The notes under the pieces were generated by a model that was not told where the DNA came from, searched no databases, and saw nothing but the letters and a program-made list of their open reading frames with translations. 64,000 bases of DNA from Dulcicalothrix desertica PCC 7102 (GTDB taxonomy: Bacteria; Cyanobacteriota; Cyanobacteriia; Cyanobacteriales; Nostocaceae): the NCBI RefSeq assembly GCF_003991905.1, contig NZ_RSCL01000038.1, positions 1-64,000 of the forward strand, written 5' to 3'. Below, piece after piece: positions 27,865 to 37,648 of the stretch; within the stretch, counting starts at the first letter, position 1, and every line of letters begins with the position of its first letter. The position numbers and the translations under genes are program-made.

Positions 27865-28200
27865 CTATGACGACATTATTTCAACGACACGGCGCCGCTC
27901 TATTAGAGTTAAAGAAAACCAAGCTTGCTGTTCAAACTCGCCATATAAATTTAAGACTTCGTTGATTTCATTAGACGACGTAGCAGACCGATATGCTTCA
28001 ATTAGCAAATTCACAGGATTTTTTTCTAACCCCAGACTTAAAAACAATAAAAGACCGAGTTAACCAGCACGACTTAGAAATTCAGTTTCTGAAGCAAGAA
28101 CTCCTGGGGGAGTTATCCGCCTGAGAGAGGAAAACAAATCTCTCAGGCAGTGGCAAAACCGTGTTCTAAACACAGTTCAAGAAAATACCCAGCAATAATA
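27865..28200. pseudogene. Remnants of small coiled-coil genes
   Basis: On the plus strand, a frame from an ATG at 27993 reads KTIKDRVNQHDLEIQFLKQE and then hits a stop. The next 70 nt in another frame read RLREENKSLRQWQNRVL, ending at a TAA near 28198. Together they look like one helical coiled-coil protein broken by a frameshift in the GGGGG run near 28108. An overlapping minus-strand frame (27865-28047, TTG start) reads ALTLIERRR-like text and could instead be a gene fragment. I recognise neither, and only one strand can be real. Confidence 0.3.
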
Positions 28201-28225
28201 AATGTAATTGCAGAATTCTTATACA

Positions 28226-28260
28226 ACTCTTGTGGAATGGGCATCCTTGCCCGTCCCTCC
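28226..28260 (-). repeat. Dispersed repeat copy, inverted
   Basis: Read on the minus strand this is GGGCAAGGATGCCCATT followed by CCACAAGAG. It matches the copies at 9523-9554 and 17867-17899. It lies in the gap after bcsA. Confidence 0.65.
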
Positions 28261-28415
28261 AATCCAACCTGCCTATTTAAATGTATATTTTCTAACACAC
28301 AAATGCATAACCGATAAACAACAGGTCATGCAAACAAAGTACAAATAAACAAATCCCGGCATCAAAGAGAAACCGGGACAACAAGAATATTGTTATTTTT
28401 ATTACAGTACTAGTA

Positions 28416-31019
28416 CTAAAGCGCTTGTAACAGTTGTTTAATTTTGGTAGATTGACGCTCTCTAAACTTCTCAGGGAAATTCATTTCAATTGCAAGACCA
28501 TTACCAGTTTCAATTACCGAGGTAATTTCTGCAACAAAACGATTAGGAGAAGCAGGCGCCGCTTCTTGACTCAATAATAAACCAACGAGTGGTTTACTTT
28601 TTTGCATTGATTGCAAATCTTGCTGCGTCAGTGTTTTATCAGAAGAAACAGCACGCTTACTATTTAACTCTAAACGTAAACCTGTAACCCCAATTTCTGT
28701 AGCCACACCTGGGAAGAAATGACCGTCCCAATAAATTTGACCGTGCGCTTGCACTTGCTTGCGAACTTTTTTAGTTTGTGTTGATTTCATGTCACGTAGC
28801 GAACGAGTCAAACTAGTAGCTAAGAAACCAAGCGAAGCAAAAGGTTGGTCTGCGTACTCACGGTTTTGAGAGTACCACTCGCGAACATCTGAATAAATAA
28901 CCAAAGTCAAAGCGTCTCTTTGGTCATCAGTAATATTTATAAAGTCAATTGCGAGATGAGTTTCTGTGTCGTTTACTGGTGATAGACGTATAACCCTTGC
29001 GGTAAGTGTTGCGCGTGCGGTAAAGTCACCATGAACTTCAATTTGAACTTCATCAGGCAAATTAGGCCAAGATTCAAGCTTAACTAGTGCCCCAGTTTCA
29101 GAAATATTTATCGTTTCACCCATCAAGGTTTGATTATCGACGGAAATCATTACAGCTAAACGACGCTGTAATCTATGGGCTGTACGGATTTGCGGTTGTT
29201 CAAAACCTACTAGCAAAGCACTCGATAGCAAAATTATATTAAACCCTGACCATATTGTGTTCACCATTACAGCTTGCCAGTCTTCAGGACGTAGCAACAA
29301 CCAATATGGAACGGCAAGTAATGAGCAAACAACTAAAGCGGTAACTACAACTAAACCGCGCATTGACTCCCAGTCAAAAGTTCGTTTGCTAATATTAACG
29401 CCTTTATCAGTCACGTTAAACGAACCCATTTTCGGATTAATCAGCGCTAGCAGTGTTACCCATCCAGCTTGGAACGACATCACAAACTCAAATATTTCGT
29501 TCCAGAAGGAAAAACGGACGTGCTTATAAATAATATGGTTGGTAAACAGCGATAGCAGAATGTGTGGAACTGCGTAAGCTAGAGTTTCAATACCAAGACC
29601 CTGCACGGAGTTGATACCAAACAGCAAAAACAAAGTCGGCGCCACAGCATATACTAGTCGCGGATATCCATACAAAAAGTGTGATGTTGCACTTAAGTAA
29701 CAAATTCGTTGTCCTAGAGATAGCTTATGTTTGAAATTTAACAACGGGTTTTCGAGACGAAGAATTTGCGCCATCCCCCGTGCCCAACGAACCTGCTGAC
29801 CAACATAAGCGTTGAAGGTGTCAGGCGCCAAACCAGCCACCATAATTTTGTCGTAATAAACCGACTTATAACCACGTCCGTGTAAACGTAATGCAGTGTG
29901 ACAATCTTCGGTTACTGTTTCTACTGCAATTCCTCCAACTTCAAGAGCATGGTCTTTACGAATTATCGCTGCCGAACCACAGAAAAATGCTGCGTTCCAA
30001 AAATCGTTTCCTTTCTGTAACACCTTATAAAATAATTCGTTACCAACAGGAATTCGACCACTGGTAACTAAATTTCTCTCAAAGGGGTCAGGGTTATAAA
30101 ACCAGTGCGGTGTTTGTACAAACGAAACTTTAGGGTCGTAAAAGAAACCAACCGTATGCAGCAAAAATTGACGGGATGGGATGTGGTCGCAGTCAAGAAT
30201 CATTACCAAATCGCCATGTGTTTTCCGGAACGCAGTATTAATGTTTCCTGCTTTGGCATGTTCGTTATTATCGCGCGTCATGTGAATGCAGCCAAGTTCT
30301 TCGCACATCTGTCGAAGTTGTTCACGGCGCCCACGAAACTTTTCACGACGCGGGTCATCCTCTTTATAACGTTCAGGACGACCGTCATCGAGAACATAAA
30401 CCGTTTTCTTTCCAGGTGCATATTCACAAGCTTGTGCAGCTAGCGCAGTTTTGCGAACAAGGTCAACGTCCTCGTTATAGGTAGGAATATAAATATCTAC
30501 CGAATACCATTCTTCTTCGGGAATAGCATTAAGACTGATTGGTTGACGTTCTTTAATTTTCAATGTTTGAAAATACGCCAAAACCAATGTCAAAATAGCG
30601 TATAGCTCGGCGGCAAACAGTAATCCACAAGCAATACCATTTACCCAAGTATCAAAGTTAAGAGTATAGCTAACGCGATAATATAAATATCGCATTGTTG
30701 TTACTATACTTAACCACACCATGAATAAGTGATAGTACTGGCTAATATCTATCGATGATTCTTGTTCTTCTGCACGAACAATTATTTGACCCAGCACTAC
30801 TAAAAAGACTGAAATTACACCTTGCTGCCAAACTTCTAACGGCGTAATAATCAGTGGAATTGATATTACTAAAGATAGTAGTACTAACCACTTAAACTGC
30901 TTAATTCCTACTTTTTCAAGCGCACGGTCAAAAAATCTCGGCGCAATCTCAGCGATAAATTTAGTAAGAAAATTATGCGCTTTTGGTGTTGGAGGTGTTC
31001 TAAATGAGGAAGAAGACAT
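28416..31019 (-). CDS. bcsA: Cellulose synthase catalytic subunit BcsA
   Basis: This 867-residue inner-membrane glycosyltransferase polymerises UDP-glucose into cellulose and passes it through its own channel. Membrane helices flank a GT2 domain with Asp211-Asp212 (VLDDG), DCD at 276-278, TED at 370-372 and QQVRW at 408-412, all intact. After further helices a PilZ domain follows (HRLQRRL, then NISETGALV), so c-di-GMP should switch it on. It is the last of five genes on this strand, 128 nt after bcsB. The C-terminal 150 residues, a second possible PilZ-like region (GVTGLRLEL), are longer than in E. coli BcsA. Confidence 0.96.
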   Translation of the reverse strand: MSSSSFRTPPTPKAHNFLTKFIAEIAPRFFDRALEKVGIKQFKWLVLLSLVISIPLIITPLEVWQQGVISVFLVVLGQIIVRAEEQESSIDISQYYHLFMVWLSIVTTMRYLYYRVSYTLNFDTWVNGIACGLLFAAELYAILTLVLAYFQTLKIKERQPISLNAIPEEEWYSVDIYIPTYNEDVDLVRKTALAAQACEYAPGKKTVYVLDDGRPERYKEDDPRREKFRGRREQLRQMCEELGCIHMTRDNNEHAKAGNINTAFRKTHGDLVMILDCDHIPSRQFLLHTVGFFYDPKVSFVQTPHWFYNPDPFERNLVTSGRIPVGNELFYKVLQKGNDFWNAAFFCGSAAIIRKDHALEVGGIAVETVTEDCHTALRLHGRGYKSVYYDKIMVAGLAPDTFNAYVGQQVRWARGMAQILRLENPLLNFKHKLSLGQRICYLSATSHFLYGYPRLVYAVAPTLFLLFGINSVQGLGIETLAYAVPHILLSLFTNHIIYKHVRFSFWNEIFEFVMSFQAGWVTLLALINPKMGSFNVTDKGVNISKRTFDWESMRGLVVVTALVVCSLLAVPYWLLLRPEDWQAVMVNTIWSGFNIILLSSALLVGFEQPQIRTAHRLQRRLAVMISVDNQTLMGETINISETGALVKLESWPNLPDEVQIEVHGDFTARATLTARVIRLSPVNDTETHLAIDFINITDDQRDALTLVIYSDVREWYSQNREYADQPFASLGFLATSLTRSLRDMKSTQTKKVRKQVQAHGQIYWDGHFFPGVATEIGVTGLRLELNSKRAVSSDKTLTQQDLQSMQKSKPLVGLLLSQEAAPASPNRFVAEITSVIETGNGLAIEMNFPEKFRERQSTKIKQLLQAL

Positions 31020-31147
31020 TTTTATTTTTGATTCAAGATTTTTGATTTTTGATTATTGTATGGGCAGGTTTACGAAAGTTTTAATTCAATTTTAGGTTAT
31101 TCGTTAACCTGCCCTTACTAGTAGGGTGGGCAGTGCCCACCTTACTA

Positions 31148-33568
31148 CTACCCTTTTTCCTCTGTGTTTAAACGCTTCAGATATAACTGAACAATTCCAA
31201 ACAGCAAGAGCGATGAACCCAAAATTCCAACAATCAATAGCAACCAATTATCTTGAATTAATCGTGATATTTTGCTGAGTGGAGATGTATCTTCAACGCG
31301 GCTAACACTGGGAGAATCTTCAAAGAAAGCAAGTTGAAAAGCGTCTGGGTCATATGGTGCAGGGTCTTTTTTGTCACTACTAATTAGTACTGTATCCTGC
31401 TTAAGTTGGAAGAACCAAGGGTCTTGATTAAGAACTTGTCTCACTCGCTCTAACCCTGTTTCTGTTTGAGCAGTCAAAGCCAAAACAACTCGCTGATTAT
31501 TCCAAGGAGAAATAACCTGCTTAATCATTCCTTGCGTGTCTTGCGGAGTTACTACACTTGCTTGCGCTGTACCCCTGGTAAACTGCTGACTCAAATTAAA
31601 TCCAGATGTTTTCAACGCATCTGGAAGCGGGAATTTCTCACGTGTACCAATCGCAACTAAATTATCTTCTTTGCGAACTGTTTCCGGTATATTTTCTTGT
31701 GTATAAACGTCAAGTTTAACTGAATCAGATTTGCTTAATCTTCCTAGACGTTCGCTAAATTCCAACATCGTCAGCATATCTGTAGCAGATGGATTTTGCG
31801 GCATGACGATAGCTGTTTTAGATAAATCTTGAGGCGCCGCAAATGGATAACCAAATTTGAGTAAGTTTAAATCTGGTAGCTGAACGGAAGTTTCGCGTTT
31901 CAAATCAAAGCTTGTATCCTCATGAACAGTACCTGTTAGCTGCTGGTCTGAAGGAAACTGACATTTTTGTTTATCAAATGCTTCACGCGCATTCATCCGG
32001 AAAAAGACTTGTAGCTTTGAATCAGGTTTTACAAGGTTTGCAGGTAAATCGACTTTTAATGATTTTCTAGATTCTCCTGACTCGTTTGTTAAGCGCGCAC
32101 CACCAATAAAGTTACCGTCTAAAAAAACCTGAACCGCAGAAGTACGTGGGTTAACTTGTGGACCATAGCTATATACCAAATTCATTGAGCTACCACGAAC
32201 AAACCTGTCATCAGGTAAAGCGCGGAAGTCAATATCTACTGCTGGCGCCCCTGCACCTTGTACAGTTACATCTTTAAACCGCTCGTTATTAACTGCGGTT
32301 CTAAGGTCGCCAAGTTTAAATGAATTTGTTTCTGGCAAATGACGCGGCCATTGACGGGCGCCTGGAGTTGTTGTTTCTTTAATTTGGTCAACATAAACTA
32401 CTTGACCTGTGCCCATTTTTCTTAAATCGGGCTGTGATAAAAATCTGGAAGCTTTTTCAACAGCTTTGGCACTATTACCCGTAACGATAAGAACTGGCGC
32501 CCCACCTTCTTTTTTAGAGCTAGCTAAAATCAGCACTCCTCGTTCATTGGGCACTGGATTATTACTACTATCCAGAACTTGCCCACCTGCAATTTTTAAT
32601 GGTAAATCTTTTAGCTCTGCTAACGCGGGTTGTTCGCTAGGAGTTCCAATAATAACTAAGCGCTCGCCATCTTTAACAGATGCAACGCTAGACACCATGC
32701 TAGTTTCAATCGGACGGAAATCAGCTAACCGTCCTAATGCAGCTTGGAAACGACCTGCGGCAGTTAACCATGATGCAGAAGCTTGACTTGGTTGTAAGTA
32801 AGCAATCTTATTTGTTTCTAATCCTAAATCATCAAAGATGGGAAACGGATAGCGGCTAAAGTTAAGCGCTAACGGCTGTCTTTGGTATTTGAAAGTAATC
32901 TTAGAGTCGGGTAGAATTTCTGTCCACAAATCAGGACTGTTTGGGTCACTACATTCTGGCGAATTATTTTGCTGACCTACTACTGTTAGCTCGTTATACT
33001 CTTGAAGTATGTTTGGTGGAATATTTACTAGCAACTGCCCGACTTGAGACTGCTTGCGGTTAAGTGGTGTACTACCAACACTTCTACCATTAACAAGCAC
33101 TGTTAAATTCGAGCGACTAGCATAAAGCGATGGTGAATGCTGAAAACGAATTAACGCTTGTACTGTTCCTGTACCGCTATCAATTTTCCAGCCACGAGGA
33201 CGGGTAAAACCTAAACGAGCTTCGGAGTAAATACCGCGTAACCGCATTCTGTTACCAACAATTGGACTGCGATTAAACTCCAGATTGTAGGTGGCTAAAC
33301 CTTTTGCATTTGCTGTGGTAGATGCATTTGCTGTGGTAGATGCATCTGCTGCATCAGTTGTTTCTTCGCTCTTTACACTATCGGTCTTTTTGGGAGTTTG
33401 AGTTGTCGGTGTAGCTTGTGCGAGTATTAGTTCTTGCTCTGCCACACCATTAACGTCTTCGCTATTTGTTGCACGTGCGCTTGGCAGTGCATTGGGGAAT
33501 AGCAGCAAGCAGAAAGTGACAACAAACGCTTTCTTACTGATTTGGGAAAGAAGAAACAACTGTTTCAT
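31148..33568 (-). CDS. bcsB: Cellulose synthase periplasmic subunit BcsB
   Basis: This 806-residue protein partners BcsA and guides the nascent glucan through the periplasm. It has a signal peptide (about 1-33), a low-complexity Thr/Ala linker (residues 50-90), and repeated beta-rich carbohydrate-binding and flavodoxin-like modules such as SRFLSQPDL and FLDGNFIGGARL. One C-terminal membrane helix (near 770-795, LLLIVGILGSSLLLFGIVQ) anchors it beside BcsA. The motif pattern LNRKQSQVGQLLVNIPPN is typical of BcsB. It lies between the GH8 gene and bcsA. Confidence 0.94.
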   Translation of the reverse strand: MKQLFLLSQISKKAFVVTFCLLLFPNALPSARATNSEDVNGVAEQELILAQATPTTQTPKKTDSVKSEETTDAADASTTANASTTANAKGLATYNLEFNRSPIVGNRMRLRGIYSEARLGFTRPRGWKIDSGTGTVQALIRFQHSPSLYASRSNLTVLVNGRSVGSTPLNRKQSQVGQLLVNIPPNILQEYNELTVVGQQNNSPECSDPNSPDLWTEILPDSKITFKYQRQPLALNFSRYPFPIFDDLGLETNKIAYLQPSQASASWLTAAGRFQAALGRLADFRPIETSMVSSVASVKDGERLVIIGTPSEQPALAELKDLPLKIAGGQVLDSSNNPVPNERGVLILASSKKEGGAPVLIVTGNSAKAVEKASRFLSQPDLRKMGTGQVVYVDQIKETTTPGARQWPRHLPETNSFKLGDLRTAVNNERFKDVTVQGAGAPAVDIDFRALPDDRFVRGSSMNLVYSYGPQVNPRTSAVQVFLDGNFIGGARLTNESGESRKSLKVDLPANLVKPDSKLQVFFRMNAREAFDKQKCQFPSDQQLTGTVHEDTSFDLKRETSVQLPDLNLLKFGYPFAAPQDLSKTAIVMPQNPSATDMLTMLEFSERLGRLSKSDSVKLDVYTQENIPETVRKEDNLVAIGTREKFPLPDALKTSGFNLSQQFTRGTAQASVVTPQDTQGMIKQVISPWNNQRVVLALTAQTETGLERVRQVLNQDPWFFQLKQDTVLISSDKKDPAPYDPDAFQLAFFEDSPSVSRVEDTSPLSKISRLIQDNWLLLIVGILGSSLLLFGIVQLYLKRLNTEEKG

Positions 33569-33729
33569 GAGACATTACACAATAAAAGGATAACTAGGAT
33601 ATTGGTGATAATTAAGCCTGTCTTGTCTTCGTTATAATTACCAAAAAGAATTTGTTCTTTTTATAACCTATAATTGACTCTCCAATCTTGATGCTTTATT
33701 AAAGACATTAAGAAGAAGGTATATATCAC

Positions 33730-35001
33730 TTAGCGCAACAATTGCTTCGGTAGTACCGAAGGACTGACTAAGCCTAACCAAGCAAGGTTTTGAGTATAAT
33801 ATGATGAATAGTCATCCCATATACCTTCTCTATATCTAGGTAACAATTTTTTCGCCAATATTTCTTGCCCAAGTTCTGGTTCAATAATTGCCCAAGCAGA
33901 AAACAGCATTGCATACTGCGATGTCGCTTCGTAATCAACTAGTTTGTTACCCTGTAAATCAACGCGCGCGGGCAGTTTGCTTTGTGTACGCCACATTTTC
34001 TTTAAATGTTGCGTTGAGTTCTTTAAATACTGTTTTGCCTGACTCGAATTAAACCAGGCAGCATCTAAACCTACTCGCCACCAAACCCTATAAGCATCAA
34101 AGCTATATAAAGTTTGGATTGGGCTATCAGAGGGCAACGCTTGATATTGACCTGTTTTGATATCTAAAGATACCCAGTCGCTAGGCAAACCAACTTTTGA
34201 AACCTGGGTAGATTTTTCAAGTATTTGATAGCTAGTTTCAACCAATCCCAACCAATCGTGTTCACGGTCAACGGTAGCGAAGATACGAAATGCATACGGC
34301 GCCAAGTACGAAGGGTTCAGATGCAGTGTTGAAGGATTTGGAACAAAAGCAGCGTATGGGCCTGGTAATAAATACGGTTTATTTAGAGGACCAGGAGCTA
34401 CAGATAGGCGCCACAAATCTTTGAGTTTTGTACGTGCCAATTCTAAATATTCAGGACGATTCCAACGACGCGCTGCAAAAATTAAAGCGGTAATCGCATC
34501 AATATCACCATCACTAGCAAAATTGTTATCGATAGAACCCCAACTTCCATCAGCGCGCTTGCCCCATTTCCAAGCCCACAAACTATCAGTTTTTTGTCCT
34601 TTATCTTGTCGCTGGAGATTATTCTCACCCCATTTCAGAGTTAAAGCGAAAGTCTCAGCATCATCAATCAATACTGCTCGTAACATGGCATATGCTTGAC
34701 CTTCACTAGTAGAACGGTCGCTGGCTTCGTAATCAATTACCCGTCCATCACTTTGAATAAATCGACGGCGATAGACATCCCAGCTTTGCGCCAATAATTC
34801 CCGATTAGGAGTAGATGGGGGCAAAGCAGCCAGAAAGGTTGAAGCACTACCATCAACAGATGGTTGGGTAGAACTTAATGATGTATCTACTGATTTGTCT
34901 GTAGACTGTTTAACAAACGAATAACCTGAGAAACAACCATAAAGACCAATCGGTATAACAATTGCCAATAATAAGGGAAGTTGCCGCATCCTAAGAACCA
35001 T
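33730..35001 (-). CDS. bcsZ: GH8 endoglucanase, BcsZ-like lipoprotein
   Basis: This 423-residue family 8 glycoside hydrolase probably trims cellulose during synthesis, as BcsZ does. The catalytic Glu100 lies in RSTSEGQAYAML, and the DGD cluster 164-168 in FASDGDIDAI includes the family's second acidic residue. The N-terminus is a lipoprotein-like signal ending IGLYGC (Cys23), with Tyr at -2 being slightly unusual, so periplasmic anchoring is likely. Its place between the TPR gene and bcsB matches bcs operons of other bacteria. An alternative start is the Met at residue 5. Confidence 0.93.
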   Translation of the reverse strand: MVLRMRQLPLLLAIVIPIGLYGCFSGYSFVKQSTDKSVDTSLSSTQPSVDGSASTFLAALPPSTPNRELLAQSWDVYRRRFIQSDGRVIDYEASDRSTSEGQAYAMLRAVLIDDAETFALTLKWGENNLQRQDKGQKTDSLWAWKWGKRADGSWGSIDNNFASDGDIDAITALIFAARRWNRPEYLELARTKLKDLWRLSVAPGPLNKPYLLPGPYAAFVPNPSTLHLNPSYLAPYAFRIFATVDREHDWLGLVETSYQILEKSTQVSKVGLPSDWVSLDIKTGQYQALPSDSPIQTLYSFDAYRVWWRVGLDAAWFNSSQAKQYLKNSTQHLKKMWRTQSKLPARVDLQGNKLVDYEATSQYAMLFSAWAIIEPELGQEILAKKLLPRYREGIWDDYSSYYTQNLAWLGLVSPSVLPKQLLR

Positions 35002-35165
35002 TGGATTTGAAAAACATTGGCCAAAGTCGAAACTTAAAACAAGAAGTAAAGGGCAAAAGGATAAAAGGATAAAAGGAAATTTTTTATTTAAAATTTATCC
35101 TTGTGCTTATTATTCCCGAATTATCTTTGACTATTAACTTAGGGCTGCAAGTTTCCTTTTTCAAT

Positions 35166-35263
35166 AGGACTTACGCACAGAAACCTGGTTTCTACCCAAA
35201 ATCGTCGTTTTTATTACAAATTATCGACCAAAAAACCAGGTTTCTAGGATTTTTGCGTAAGTC
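35166..35263. repeat. AGAAACCTGGTTTCT inverted-repeat element, long copy
   Basis: AGGACTTACGCACAG and AAACCTGGTTTCT are followed, after a spacer, by AACCAGGTTTCTAGGAT and TTTGCGTAAGTC. The ends are inverted repeats. A shorter copy is at 42311-42357. It lies between the GH8 and TPR genes. Confidence 0.8.
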
Positions 35264-35293
35264 GTGTTCAAGTTTTGGCGCCACTATTAATTA

Positions 35294-37648
35294 CTATTTG
35301 CCTCCCCGTCTCAAATAATCTTCCCAAGGTGGCTGAAATCCACGACGTTGTAAGAATTCCTCTTGGACTTGCTGCATTCGTTGTGACAACTCAGGGTCGG
35401 GAGAACCTTGACGCATTTTCTCGACCTGTAAATTTTCCATTTGCGCGAGCGCGCTCAACGGTTTGTCTAAAATTGCTGTCAAATCGGCAGCAGCACGACG
35501 TGCATCTAAATCTTCGGGCTTTTCTTCTATGATTTTTGAGTAAATACCTTCTGCTGTCGCAAATCGCTGTTGCTCAAATCGAATACCACCCAGTGCTGAT
35601 AGAGCAGCAAGATTATCTGGCTGTTGCGCTAATACACTTTCATAAATTTTGCCTGCTTGATTCAAGTCACCTGCTGCTCTTGCTAGCTGGGCTTGTAATT
35701 CAAAAGTACTGGCATTTTGAGGCAATCTTGCTATTAACTGTCTGACACGAGCGCGTGCTTGTGCTGGACTGCGGTCAGAAATAGCTTCAATTACCCGCAA
35801 TTGCATGGCAATATTATTAGGGTCTATTTCAGCTAAGTAGTTATAAAGCGCTTCGCGTTCAGGATAAAGCGGTAATATTTCCACCAAGCTATATAACTCA
35901 GGTGGTGTATTCGTTGCTGGCTGTGTTGATAACCAATTTTCTAAAACGCCTTTAGCTTCAGCTTCAGATATGCGACGAGCTTGATAAGCTATAGCTGCTC
36001 GTCCTAACAGCATTTCTTGGCTTTGCGGATTACGACTTATTAATTCGTCATATACAACCAACGCTTCGTCGAAACGTTTTTGCTGCCGCAAAATTCCAGC
36101 AAATCCTCGTAATCCAGCATCGTAAATGTCGGTACGGTCAGGTTTACTCTTCAGTAAAGCTTGGTAACGTCTCAGACTTGCATCTAAACTACCTTCGCGA
36201 CGCTCGATTTCTGCTGCTAATAGCTGGTGTGCTAAATCTCTAGTGCCTGCGGGAGTCGCTGTATAAGAAGCTAAAGCTTGTCTGGCGCCTGCTGTATCAC
36301 CGAGTTGCAAGTACATTTGTGCAATTCGGAAATATAACATTGGCACATCACTACGACTAGCCGCCAAACTTTGATATACAGGTAAAAACTCTGAATCTGG
36401 TGTGCTAATTTCTGCTAAGGCAACAGCTAATTGTTGTTGCTGTACAGAGTCAGAAGGTAGTGGTTGCAGTGCTGAACTTAAGCGTTGTCGTAAATCATCA
36501 CGAGAAATAAAGCCAAGCTTATTTTCTAACGCGAGTTGCCGCACTAACAAACTTCTATCATTTGGTTGCTGTGAGACTAACTGACGATAAAGTTGAACTG
36601 CTACTTGCTCACCATTGGGCAAACCACTAAATACATCCGCAACTTCACGTACAAGTGATGTTGATGGGTTCGGAGTTGCAGACAGAGCTTGACGGTAAAG
36701 CGTTGCAACTTGCTGTGAAATAGCCGGATTATTCGAGCGTCTGCGAATATCATTAAGCGCGCGAGCTAAGGGCAATACCGCATCAGGTCTACCTTGCAAC
36801 GGTTGTAGTGTTGCCACAGCTTGGTTTGGTTGTTGGTTCGCAAGGTACGCAACAGCCAATTCTTTGCGCGTTTCAATTCCTGTTCGGTCAAGACCAGAAG
36901 AACGCTGTAGTTGTGCTTCTAAAACCTGGACAGCAGCAGCAGCGTTACCACTTTCACGCAGCGCTTTTCCGTAGGCAACAGCTGCATCACCAACAATTGG
37001 TTTACCTGTGCTGCGATAACGGTTAAATAATTCCACAGCTTTAGCAGAGGCGCCGTTGTAAGTGTATGCTTGTGCTGCGTTTATTATCGTTTCTGGTGCT
37101 GGATTGTTTGCCAGCACAATTTCAAAGTCAGCAACTGCTTCAGCCTGTCTACCTTGATAAAAGTAAAGAATAGCCCGTAAATTACGCGCTTCTAAGTCAT
37201 TCGCATTTTGCTGTAATACTCTAGAAAGTGCTTGAATACCTCCTTGTTGCCACTGTGGTTTATAAGTACCAAATAATCCAATTGTTTTTAAGGCCAATTG
37301 GTTATTTGGGTCTTGTGCTAATACTCGTTGATAAGCATTCCACGCATCATCAATTTTACCTGCTCGTTTATAACCAATAGCTAGTCCCAGCTTGGCTTGT
37401 AACGATTGTGGATTGCTTTTTAAAGCTTGTTGAAAAGCTTTAATCGCATCATTCACCCAACCTTTTTTGAGAAGGTTAAACCCTCGTTGCTCTGCTGAAC
37501 TGCCCCTTTGAGCAACAGCAGGAGCAATCAGACCTATAGGTGATGCGGCAACAATACTAAAAACGAATAAGTACAAAGGAAAAAAGGAAAGGGTTTTAAT
37601 TGCCGCTTGTACCCAAAAGGAACTTTTACCTTTTTGCTCAATACTCAT
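35294..37648 (-). CDS. TPR-repeat protein of the cellulose cluster (BcsC N-terminal function)
   Basis: This 784-residue exported protein has a signal segment (about 15-45) followed by about fifteen to twenty helix-turn-helix TPR units running to residue 740. An example is AFQQALKSNPQSLQAKLGLAIGY. BcsC of other bacteria joins such a TPR array to an outer-membrane barrel. Here the TPR part ends without a barrel, and the barrel is encoded by the gene immediately upstream. The start ATG overlaps the stop of that gene by one base (TAATG), so the two are translationally coupled. The probable role is periplasmic scaffold for cellulose export. Confidence 0.85.
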   Translation of the reverse strand: MSIEQKGKSSFWVQAAIKTLSFFPLYLFVFSIVAASPIGLIAPAVAQRGSSAEQRGFNLLKKGWVNDAIKAFQQALKSNPQSLQAKLGLAIGYKRAGKIDDAWNAYQRVLAQDPNNQLALKTIGLFGTYKPQWQQGGIQALSRVLQQNANDLEARNLRAILYFYQGRQAEAVADFEIVLANNPAPETIINAAQAYTYNGASAKAVELFNRYRSTGKPIVGDAAVAYGKALRESGNAAAAVQVLEAQLQRSSGLDRTGIETRKELAVAYLANQQPNQAVATLQPLQGRPDAVLPLARALNDIRRRSNNPAISQQVATLYRQALSATPNPSTSLVREVADVFSGLPNGEQVAVQLYRQLVSQQPNDRSLLVRQLALENKLGFISRDDLRQRLSSALQPLPSDSVQQQQLAVALAEISTPDSEFLPVYQSLAASRSDVPMLYFRIAQMYLQLGDTAGARQALASYTATPAGTRDLAHQLLAAEIERREGSLDASLRRYQALLKSKPDRTDIYDAGLRGFAGILRQQKRFDEALVVYDELISRNPQSQEMLLGRAAIAYQARRISEAEAKGVLENWLSTQPATNTPPELYSLVEILPLYPEREALYNYLAEIDPNNIAMQLRVIEAISDRSPAQARARVRQLIARLPQNASTFELQAQLARAAGDLNQAGKIYESVLAQQPDNLAALSALGGIRFEQQRFATAEGIYSKIIEEKPEDLDARRAAADLTAILDKPLSALAQMENLQVEKMRQGSPDPELSQRMQQVQEEFLQRRGFQPPWEDYLRRGGK

